From NCBI GenBank assembly GCA_964579765.1, contig CAZOIK010000169.1, forward strand, positions 1-17,218: a stretch of DNA of 17,218 bases. The letters are read 5' to 3'. The stretch is from DATNBT01 sp964579765 (GTDB lineage Bacteria; Acidobacteriota; Vicinamibacteria; Vicinamibacterales; CAVVIG01). Under the pieces are notes generated by a model. The model was not told the origin of the DNA, searched no databases, and saw nothing but the letters and a program-made list of their open reading frames with translations. A program made the position numbers and the translations under genes. Of the stretch, positions 7,956 to 13,419 are shown one piece after another; position 1 is the first letter of the stretch, and each line of letters starts with the position of its first letter.

Positions 7956-8945
7956 ATGGGCCGGCGAGTACTCTTCGCGCTCCTGATCGCAACCGCGGCG
8001 GCCTCGATGGTCACGGCGCGCGGCGCCACCACGTGGACCCTCGCGCACCTTCCCGACGGCCAGCCCGACTTCCAGGGCTACTGGACCAACGCCACCTACA
8101 CGCCGCTCGAACGCGATCCCGCGCTCGGCACGAAGGAGTTCTTCACGCCGGAAGAAGCGGCGGCGTACGCGAAGAAGCGCGAGCAGATCGAGAACAGTCA
8201 GCCGGAAAGCGACATCCACTACGACAACGTCCTGTGGCAGTCGGAGAACTACTCGAAGGTCGTCGCGCGCAATCGCACGTCGGTCGTCTACGACCCGCCG
8301 GACGGCCGCATTCCCGCTCTGACGCCGGCGGCGGCTGCGCGGGCCGCGGCGCGCGCCGCGTTCGTGCGCGCGCACGGGCCGTCCGAGGAGGCCGCGTCGC
8401 GCAGCCTCGGCGAGCGCTGCATCTCGTGGGGCAACGAAGGCCCGCCGATGCTCGGCTCGACCTATCAGGCCAACCTGCAGATTCTGCAGACGCGCGGCCG
8501 GTTCGTGATCCGCCACGAGATCATGAACGGCGTTCGCATCGTGCCGGTGGACGGCACGCCGCATCTCTCGAGCGGCCTGCGGCTGCTGCACGGCGACTCG
8601 CGCGGCCGCTGGGAGGGTGACACGCTCGTCGTGGACACGACGAACTTCACGGACCAGACGCCGTTCCGTGGTCCGCCCGCGACGGCGCGGCAGGACATCT
8701 TCACGAGCCGCGATCTGCATGTGACCGAGCGGCTCACGCGCGGCGACGCCGACACGATCGTCTACCGTTTCACGGTTGACGACCCGACGACCTTCGTCCG
8801 CTCGTGGTCGGGCGAGATGCTGATGCGCAAGATGGACGGCCCGCTGTTCGAGTACGCGTGCCACGAGGGCAACTACGGCCTCGCCAACATCCTGAGCGCC
8901 GCGCGCGTCGAGGAGCGGCGCGCCGCCGGCGACACGCTGCGCTGA
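7956..8945 (+). CDS. Exported protein of unknown function (GRWEGDTLVVDTTNF family)
   Basis: This 329-aa protein has a Sec signal peptide (MGRRVLFALLIATAAASMVT..., cleavage near residues 21-24). The mature protein begins with a PDGQPDFQGYW motif and has two cysteines in widely spaced positions. It contains the conserved block GRWEGDTLVVDTTNFTD, followed by an ITERL-like stretch (HVTERLTRGD) and a beta-rich C-terminal part. I recognise this as a large secreted family in Acidobacteriota and relatives, usually annotated as hypothetical; no catalytic residues can be named. The start is fixed by a full AGGAGGT 5 nt before the ATG. Neighbours are redox enzymes and small exported proteins, which hints at a periplasmic degradation or oxidation context without proving it. 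Confidence 0.85.
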   Translation: MGRRVLFALLIATAAASMVTARGATTWTLAHLPDGQPDFQGYWTNATYTPLERDPALGTKEFFTPEEAAAYAKKREQIENSQPESDIHYDNVLWQSENYSKVVARNRTSVVYDPPDGRIPALTPAAAARAAARAAFVRAHGPSEEAASRSLGERCISWGNEGPPMLGSTYQANLQILQTRGRFVIRHEIMNGVRIVPVDGTPHLSSGLRLLHGDSRGRWEGDTLVVDTTNFTDQTPFRGPPATARQDIFTSRDLHVTERLTRGDADTIVYRFTVDDPTTFVRSWSGEMLMRKMDGPLFEYACHEGNYGLANILSAARVEERRAAGDTLR

Positions 8946-9509
8946 CTACTTCCCGGATCGCGCGCCCCTCGGCGCGGGGATGTCGTTCGAGGCGACGCGC
9001 CGTTTGAACTTCCAGTGCCCGTCTTCGCGCACGAGCTCGTCGTCGTACCGGCCCGCCTGTGCGACGGCCGGCTTGCCGTCCGGGCCGGGCGACACGAACT
9101 GCCAGCGCGACCAGGCGGTCGCCGTGTCGCCGTGCACGTCGATGACGAAGTTCGAGAGCAGGTGAAAGTTGTGCGCCGTGTTCGCGCCCGGCATGGCTTT
9201 TTCCATGAAGGCCTGGATCTCCGGCCGGCCCTGCACGGTGCCAAAGCCGCCCGTCCAGACGCCGTCTTTCGCGAACAGCTCCGAGTACGCCTTGAAGTCG
9301 CGCGCGTCGAGGTTGCGCCCGTAGTTGAGCAGCAGCGTCTGGATGGCCGCCGTGTCTTCGAGGCGCTGGACGCGTGCGGCGAGCGCGTCGTTCGCGCCGG
9401 CCTGCTGGGCCTGCACGGGCGCCGGCGCCAGCAGCGCCGCTGCGCAGAGTCCCGCGACGAGCAGTGACGTCGGTCGATACATGCGTGGAATGTTCATGGC
9501 GCCGCTCAT
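8946..9509 (-). CDS. Exported NTF2/SnoaL-like protein
   Basis: This 187-aa protein has a signal peptide ending near PVQAQ. The mature part matches the SnoaL/NTF2-like cone fold: LEDTAAIQTLLLNYGRNLDARD, then YSELFAKDGVW, HNFHLLSNFVIDV, and the final WKFKRRV strand. Such proteins include isomerases, dehydratases and hydrolases, often on aromatic or steroid substrates; many have no known activity. The start is uncertain: ATG at 9509, 9497 or 9482 are all in frame, with no strong ribosome site to choose among them. The signal peptide works with any of them. Its stop abuts the stop of the exported gene ending at 8945 (convergent, no gap). It is divergent from the GlcG/HbpS-like gene at 9580. Confidence 0.87.
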   Translation of the reverse strand: MSGAMNIPRMYRPTSLLVAGLCAAALLAPAPVQAQQAGANDALAARVQRLEDTAAIQTLLLNYGRNLDARDFKAYSELFAKDGVWTGGFGTVQGRPEIQAFMEKAMPGANTAHNFHLLSNFVIDVHGDTATAWSRWQFVSPGPDGKPAVAQAGRYDDELVREDGHWKFKRRVASNDIPAPRGARSGK

Positions 9510-9579
9510 CTTACAGCCGTCAGGACGCCGTCCGGCGGAAATCGTGCGGGCGCGGCGCCCGTCCACCGAGGAGTGACCA

Positions 9580-10074
9580 ATGGTCCGCGTGTCGAACGTT
9601 CTGAGGAGTGTCGCCGTCGCCATCGTCGCGTCGTCGTCCGGTGCCGGCGTGTTGGCCCAGGACCTGGTCGCGCAGAGGACGCTGTCGCTCGGTCTGGCAA
9701 AGACGATCGCCGAGGCGGCGCTCGGCGAGTGCCGCGCCAAGGGCTTTCACACGTCGGTCGTCGTCGTCGATCGTGCCGGGCAGACTATCGTGCTGCTGAG
9801 GGACGAGCGCGCGAGCGCGCAGACGGCCGAGATGGCGCGCCGGAAAGCGTACACCGCGGTGATGTTTCGCATGGCGACGCTCGACTTTCAGAAGCGCACG
9901 GAGGATCCGAAGTACGCTGCGCAGCGCGACGTCGCCGACATCCTCGCGCTCGGCGGCGGCGTGCCGATCAAAGCGGGAGACGAGATCGTCGGCGGCGTCG
10001 CCAGCTCGGGCTCGACCCAGGAGCAGGACGACGCCTGCGCCAAGGCCGGCGCCGCGAAACTCTCTCTGAAGTAG
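9580..10074 (+). CDS. Exported GlcG/HbpS-like (DUF336) protein
   Basis: This 164-aa protein has a signal peptide ending near GVLAQ. The mature part follows the GlcG/HbpS pattern: TLSLGLAKTIAEAAL, a strand VVVVDRAGQTIVLLRD, then ARRKAYTAVMF, and the end region LGGGVPIKAGDEIVGGVASSG. Some family members bind heme and others sit with glycolate or diol oxidation genes; the exact ligand here is not visible. GAGGAG lies upstream of the ATG. Its nearness to the PQQ dehydrogenase fits a periplasmic alcohol-oxidation theme, which is inference. It converges with the membrane-protein pair and is separated from it by a 7-bp hairpin. Confidence 0.9.
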   Translation: MVRVSNVLRSVAVAIVASSSGAGVLAQDLVAQRTLSLGLAKTIAEAALGECRAKGFHTSVVVVDRAGQTIVLLRDERASAQTAEMARRKAYTAVMFRMATLDFQKRTEDPKYAAQRDVADILALGGGVPIKAGDEIVGGVASSGSTQEQDDACAKAGAAKLSLK

Positions 10075-10075
10075 T

Positions 10076-10093
10076 GCAGACCGTCAGGTCTGC
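10076..10093. terminator. Hairpin between convergent genes
   Basis: A 7-bp perfect stem GCAGACC / GGTCTGC with a 4-nt loop GTCA lies in the 26-nt gap between the stops at 10074 and 10101. It has no T-tract. Its position and its CAGG core resemble the hairpin at 5283. Confidence 0.55.
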
Positions 10094-10100
10094 CACGCGG

Positions 10101-10610
10101 TCAGAGGCCCTCGGGAATCAGGCGCCCGAAGTAGATGACGCCGAGCCAGAGGAACAGCGAGGCGAACGCGATCAGTTTCGCCAGCGGCGGCGCGTCTTCG
10201 CCCGGGCCGAGCGACTCGACCGCGCGGTTCATGCCGGTCGCGTAAAACGCGCCGAGGTTCACGCCGGCGAGCGCGATGAACAGGAACTTCATCTGGAGCC
10301 ACGGATTGCTCCTGATGACGTCGTACGGGCTCATCGGCACGTTCGCGCGCGTGCCGGTCACGAACATCAGGCCGGTGACGACGCAGATGAGGAATCCCGT
10401 GACGCCCCACGGCAACAGTCTCTGGACGGCCTTCACCGGCAACTGCTTGGCCATGCCGAGCAGCCGCAGGTCGAACATGCCGACGCCGCCGATCAGCAGG
10501 ATGATCCCGAAGAAGTGGAATGTCTCGCCGAGCGGCCACGCCCACGTGAACCGCTGGATGAACGCCGCGACCGACGGCCACTCGAGCCAGGTGCGAAGGA
10601 AGGTTTCCAT
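10101..10610 (-). CDS. Multi-pass membrane protein, tandem paralog 2
   Basis: This 169-aa protein has four predicted membrane helices: around ETFHFFGIILLIGGVGMF, VTGFLICVVTGLMFVTG, FLFIALAGVNLGAFYA, and LIAFASLFLWLGVIYFG. A histidine in the first helix (FHFFG) and another polar pattern, LRLLGMAKQLP, are shared with the upstream gene product. It may belong to the family catalogued as DUF6644, but I am not certain of the number. The function is unknown; membrane histidines could suggest heme or quinone binding, though nothing proves it. The start ATG at 10610 overlaps the TGA of the upstream gene by 1 nt (TGATG), so translation is coupled. Confidence 0.88.
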   Translation of the reverse strand: METFLRTWLEWPSVAAFIQRFTWAWPLGETFHFFGIILLIGGVGMFDLRLLGMAKQLPVKAVQRLLPWGVTGFLICVVTGLMFVTGTRANVPMSPYDVIRSNPWLQMKFLFIALAGVNLGAFYATGMNRAVESLGPGEDAPPLAKLIAFASLFLWLGVIYFGRLIPEGL

Positions 10611-11203
10611 CAGACGCGAGCCTCCACTGAAGATCGACGGGTGCGCGTGACCAGCGCGCGTGCGAAAAGCAGCAGCAGCGCCACGGCGACCGCGACCGCA
10701 GCGGCCGTCTGATAGCGGATGTTGTTTGCGTAGGCGGTCAGCCGGCCGCCGAGCACCGCGAGCCCCCAGAAGAAGAGCATCGCCTTGGCCCAGCGTCGCG
10801 CGCTCGCCGATGCGGGCGCGTCATCGGGCGCCGCCGGATTCGCGAATGCGGCGTGCCGCATCTTCGTCAGCGACACGAGCGCGACGGCGATGGCCGCCAG
10901 CTTCACGTAGAAGTCCCAGTTCGTCAGCAGCGATCGAATGGCCAGCGTCGTCAAGATGACGCCGGTGACGGCGTTCACCCAGAAGCCGACGATGATCATC
11001 GGCATCAGCTTCTTCAGCGGCGTCAGCGGCAGTTCGGGGACGATGCCGAGCACGCGCAGGCCGATCACGCCGCTCAGGCCGACCAGAAACGCCATGCCGA
11101 ACGTGTGCAGCGCGAGCACCGTCGAGTAGCCGAGCACGCTCGGTGTCTCGCGGATGTACGACGCGAAGCCGCTGTTCTCGATCGATTCCAGGACATCCCA
11201 CAT
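10610..11203 (-). CDS. Multi-pass membrane protein, tandem paralog 1
   Basis: This 197-aa protein has four or five hydrophobic helices: around VLALHTFGMAFLVGLSGVI, MIIVGFWVNAVTGVIL, YVKLAAIAVALVSL, and two near the C-terminus (MLFFWGLAVLGGRL, TAAAVAVAVALLLLFA). It aligns with the downstream gene product through xLxHxFG, LRxLG, ELPL, GFxxxxxTG and a Lys at the start of the third helix, so the pair are paralogs. The shared first-helix histidine is the best candidate functional residue. GAGAGGTG precedes the ATG at 11203. A weak sigma-54-like site is found about 68 to 81 nt upstream. The function is not known. Confidence 0.88.
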   Translation of the reverse strand: MWDVLESIENSGFASYIRETPSVLGYSTVLALHTFGMAFLVGLSGVIGLRVLGIVPELPLTPLKKLMPMIIVGFWVNAVTGVILTTLAIRSLLTNWDFYVKLAAIAVALVSLTKMRHAAFANPAAPDDAPASASARRWAKAMLFFWGLAVLGGRLTAYANNIRYQTAAAVAVAVALLLLFARALVTRTRRSSVEARV

Positions 11204-11269
11204 CGCGACACCTCTCGTTCGGCACGGCGCCGGACGCTGCTTCAGGAGGATTGGTGTGCGATGGGCGTT

Positions 11270-11285
11270 CGCAAAGACGATGCCG
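11270..11285 (-). promoter_or_regulatory. Weak sigma-54-like promoter before the membrane gene pair
   Basis: On the minus strand CGGCATCGTCTTTGCG keeps the essential GG-N10-GC spacing and a good -12 half (TTTGC), but the -24 half is only partly matched. The predicted start lies near 11259, giving a leader of about 56 nt to ATG 11203. Chance matches are common in GC-rich DNA, so confidence is low. Confidence 0.3.
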
Positions 11286-11287
11286 CG

Positions 11288-11312
11288 AATCCGCCGGATT
11301 CCCGGCGCCGGG
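11288..11312. repeat. Two adjacent palindromes downstream of the lipoprotein gene
   Basis: AATCCGCCGGATT (11288-11300, 5-bp stem) is directly followed by the perfect 12-bp palindrome CCCGGCGCCGGG (11301-11312). They sit in the 167-nt gap between the lipoprotein stop and the membrane-gene start. They may form a transcription terminator for the upstream operon, or an operator near the weak sigma-54-like site. There is no T-run. Confidence 0.45.
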
Positions 11313-11370
11313 CGGGGATGCCGCCCGCTGCTGTTGCGACGCCAGCAGCGCGGCGGCGTGTGAGAAGCGC

Positions 11371-12255
11371 TTATTCGTGACGCCGCTGGACGACTTTCAG
11401 CGGCTGATCCAGCTTGAAGGTGAGGACGGTCTCCGGCTCCACGCGGATGTTGCCGCGCGTCAGAGCCTGGGCCAGCGTGCCGCCGCCCGCGCCGGCGCCG
11501 GCGCCGATCGCGGCGCCTTTCGCGCCGCCGAAGATCGCGCCGACGACCCCGCCAATCGCCGCGCCGCCGCCGAGGAATTCCGCCGTCCGCTTGTTCTTGC
11601 CGAGGCCCGCGCGACCCTTCTGCTCGAGGTCGGCCGTGCTGAGCGCGTACTGCCGTCCGTCGATCGAGACGGAGGCGAGATCGAGCACGAGATCCGACTG
11701 GCCGCGGATCTTGCCGCCCTGCGACAGCGACTTGATGACGATCTGCGCGTTCGCGCCGGCCGGAATCACGACCTTGCCCTCGGCGTCGCGCACGTCCTCG
11801 GTGACCTCGGCGGCGAACGTCTGCCCATCGGCCGCCGTGCTGCCGTCGATCGTCTCCTGGCTGCGGACCGAGATGTCGGTGCCGGCGGCCAGCTCGTGCG
11901 TGTCGGTGGTGACGTCGTCGAGCGTCGGACGTGGACGTTCGGCCGGCGGCCTGGCCGCGGGCCTGGCCGCGGCTTTCGCCGCCGTGCCGGCCATCGTCGG
12001 TTTGGCGCCAGGGGCGGCGGGCTCGGCGGCAGCCGCGTCGCCGTAGTCCACGGACCGCACCTGGGTCATCGGAATCGTGCGGGTGACGTTGTCGTCGCCC
12101 GTGATCTTGATTTCGTCCGCGGTGCTCGCCAGCACCATGCCGCTGACGCTCGTGCCGTCGCGGAGCTGGACCGTGGCGTGCGGTCCCGTGGTCGGCGTGC
12201 TGTTGCAAGCGGCGGACAACGCAAGCGCTAAGACAATTGCTGAGGCAGCTCTCAT
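11371..12255 (-). CDS. Glycine-zipper lipoprotein
   Basis: This 294-aa protein has a lipoprotein signal with lipobox LSAAC (C17). Next comes a small beta-rich domain (LRDGTSVSGMV ... IPMTQVRSVDYG, about 28-72) that looks like an Sm/SH3-type barrel. An Ala/Pro-rich linker follows (about 74-108). A second beta domain with VVIPAGANAQIVI and GQSDLVLDLASVSIDGRQY leads to a glycine zipper (about 226-262, GGGAAIGGVVGAIFGGAKGA). A short C-terminal strand region, VLTFKLDQPLKV, ends the protein. It is likely anchored in the outer or inner membrane facing the periplasm. The function is unknown; the zipper could insert in or pack against a membrane. GGAGGAG precedes the ATG. It lies 33 nt after the 71-aa gene and is probably in its operon. 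Confidence 0.87.
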   Translation of the reverse strand: MRAASAIVLALALSAACNSTPTTGPHATVQLRDGTSVSGMVLASTADEIKITGDDNVTRTIPMTQVRSVDYGDAAAAEPAAPGAKPTMAGTAAKAAARPAARPPAERPRPTLDDVTTDTHELAAGTDISVRSQETIDGSTAADGQTFAAEVTEDVRDAEGKVVIPAGANAQIVIKSLSQGGKIRGQSDLVLDLASVSIDGRQYALSTADLEQKGRAGLGKNKRTAEFLGGGAAIGGVVGAIFGGAKGAAIGAGAGAGGGTLAQALTRGNIRVEPETVLTFKLDQPLKVVQRRHE

Positions 12256-12288
12256 TCAGCCCTCCTCCAGGCTCGGGGGATCCTCAGC

Positions 12289-12504
12289 TTACGGCATGTC
12301 GCTTTCCTCATGCACCCTGGTCGTCACCGGCCCGCGTGGGCAGTCGGCGTTGAACAGCCGATGTGGGAAGCGGACCCCGTGCGCAAATCCCCACGACCTC
12401 GCGTCGGCGAGCGCCTGTGCCGTCTGCCGCGCGGAGACGCCCGAGGGCACGGCCTCGGCGTTTGCGCGCGCCGCCCGGTCCTCGGGACTGCTCCAGACGA
12501 TCAC
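12289..12504 (-). CDS. 71-aa protein of unknown function, coupled to the response regulator
   Basis: This small ORF starts at GTG 12504, which overlaps the response regulator's TGA (GTGA). A strong ribosome site, GGGAGGTG, lies 4 nt upstream. Nearly all codons end in G or C (about 86 percent), as in the neighbouring real genes. It has no signal peptide and no membrane segment. It has a helical, Ala-rich N-terminal half (SARQTAQALADARSWGF) and a C-terminal half with one Cys (FNADCPRGP). I do not recognise a family. Tight coupling suggests it works with the regulator, for instance as a partner or modulator, but that is inference. Confidence 0.65.
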   Translation of the reverse strand: MIVWSSPEDRAARANAEAVPSGVSARQTAQALADARSWGFAHGVRFPHRLFNADCPRGPVTTRVHEESDMP

Positions 12505-12959
12505 GCGCCACCTCCCGTCGTCTGACGTGAGGGCGACGGCACGTCATGCCTGATGCTGCCGAAGAGCAGCAGCGAGGTGGCTTCGAGCAGGCCGTCGCGG
12601 TTGAACGGCTTCTCCAGGAACGCCTCGCCTTCCCAGAGCGTCCGGCGGTCGTCGAACAGATCGTCGGCGAACCCGGTGATGAAGAGCACCTTCAAGTCCG
12701 GGCGCGACCGGCGGCACCGGCGGGCGACTTCGTCACCGGTGAGCTTCGGCATCCTGAAATCGGAGACGAGCAGATCGAGATGTCCGCGCTCGTCAATCGT
12801 CTCGCAGAGATGGAGCGGATCGTCGGCCTCGTCCACCACGTAGCCGACACGTTCGAGCGTGCGGCGGACGATCGTGCGGATCGCCGGCTCGTCATCGACC
12901 ACGAGCACGCGAGGAGCGTCGGGGGAGGCGGATGTGATGGTGGTGGGCTGGGTCGTCAT
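12501..12959 (-). CDS. Response regulator, single receiver domain with tails
   Basis: This 152-aa protein has a disordered Thr/Ser/Pro-rich N-terminus of about 16 residues, then a receiver domain with D22-D23-E24, phospho-acceptor D67 in LVSDFRMP, T95 in FITGFAD and K117 in LEKPFN. A short C-terminal tail (about 135-152) has no recognisable output domain. The FITGFAD and EKPF wording resembles receivers found in hybrid kinases and FixJ/NtrC-type regulators. The ATG at 12959 is preferred because GTGAGGA lies just before it; an upstream GTG at 12971 overlaps the stop of the small exported gene (TAGTG) and is the alternative. It probably belongs to the sigma-54-type operon starting upstream of 13221. 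Confidence 0.92.
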   Translation of the reverse strand: MTTQPTTITSASPDAPRVLVVDDEPAIRTIVRRTLERVGYVVDEADDPLHLCETIDERGHLDLLVSDFRMPKLTGDEVARRCRRSRPDLKVLFITGFADDLFDDRRTLWEGEAFLEKPFNRDGLLEATSLLLFGSIRHDVPSPSRQTTGGGA

Positions 12960-12970
12960 GATGGTCCTCA

Positions 12971-13221
12971 CTAGCGCGTCTGGTGCAGCACGCGCGCGTT
13001 GTTGGCTGTCACCGCGCCCATCACGCCGTTGGCGACGAGCATCGTGACGAGCCGACGACCTTGGTGGCGACCGTCGGTCGTGTTGCCGGCGGACGTTTCG
13101 AGGCGGCCGCGGCCTCGGCCGTGATGACGATGCCGGTGCCGGCGCCTGCGGCGTCGGCGGCGTGGACGGATCCGGCGAAGAGGCCGAGCATCAGAACGGC
13201 GGCGGTCATCGAGCGTGACAT
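12971..13221 (-). pseudogene. Small exported protein with an apparent 1-nt frameshift
   Basis: From ATG 13221 (ribosome site AAGGAG) the frame gives a signal peptide (MSRSMTAAVLMLGLFAGSVH, cleaved near AHA-AD), then a short Ala/Pro/Arg-rich part, and stops at 13021 after 66 aa. Near 13050 the coding signal moves to the -1 frame: LVTMLVANGVMGAVTANN..., in which almost every codon ends in G or C, up to a TAG at 12971-12973. One missing base, for example GGCC read as GGC, would restore an 83-aa protein: signal peptide plus a C-terminal glycine-containing hydrophobic helix. It could be a real frameshift, an assembly error, or less likely programmed -1 shifting. The stop lies 11 nt before the response regulator ATG. 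Confidence 0.7.
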
Positions 13222-13272
13222 CGGGCGGCTCCTTGAAACCCCAGCGCGTCGTGCGCTGATGCCGTCCTGAAG

Positions 13273-13288
13273 AGCCAGACTGGTGCCG
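13273..13288 (-). promoter_or_regulatory. Sigma-54-like promoter of the small protein/response regulator operon
   Basis: On the minus strand CGGCACCAGTCTGGCT (13288 to 13273) matches TGGCACG-N4-TTGCW at most positions and has exact GG-N10-GC spacing. The predicted start near 13262 leaves a 41-nt leader to ATG 13221. The gene immediately upstream is a GAFTGA-containing activator, and palindromes lie about 100 nt upstream, where enhancer sites are expected. Confidence 0.5.
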
Positions 13289-13351
13289 CCTGCGTCGTGC
13301 CGCTAAGTGCCTGTGTTTACAGCGACGTGCCTCAGTGATACACCTGTGCGC

Positions 13352-13379
13352 CGTGCGTACGCACACGTGCGCACGCACA
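13352..13379. promoter_or_regulatory. Palindromic, alternating purine-pyrimidine tract (possible enhancer)
   Basis: Twenty-eight consecutive bases alternate pyrimidine and purine without a break. Inside are two perfect palindromes, GTGCGTACGCAC (13353-13364) and CGTGCGCACG (13366-13375), with centres 12 bp apart. They sit near -97 and -109 relative to the predicted sigma-54 start. This is a plausible binding site for the adjacent NtrC-type activator, and it could also adopt Z-DNA. Confidence 0.5.
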
Positions 13380-13419
13380 GCCGCCTGAATCTACGATGTG
13401 AAAGTCCGGGCAGGCGTGG

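Noticed and set aside
7028..8620. Plus-strand 530-codon open frame spanning the zinc-type dehydrogenase and the exported protein gene
   Set aside because: It crosses a divergent promoter region and overlaps two well-supported genes in other frames.
11143..12231. Plus-strand 362-codon open frame opposite the lipoprotein
   Set aside because: The minus strand has lipobox, ribosome site and sensible domains; this frame has an Arg/Gly/Ala shadow composition.
12310..12553. Plus-strand small open frames opposite the 71-aa gene
   Set aside because: They lack a ribosome site and gene context, while the minus-strand frame has GTGA coupling and a strong ribosome site.
13352..13379. Possible CRISPR or tandem-repeat array from the GTGCGCAC-like repeats
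   Set aside because: There are only two short palindromes with no regular spacers; it is better explained as a regulatory or structural element.
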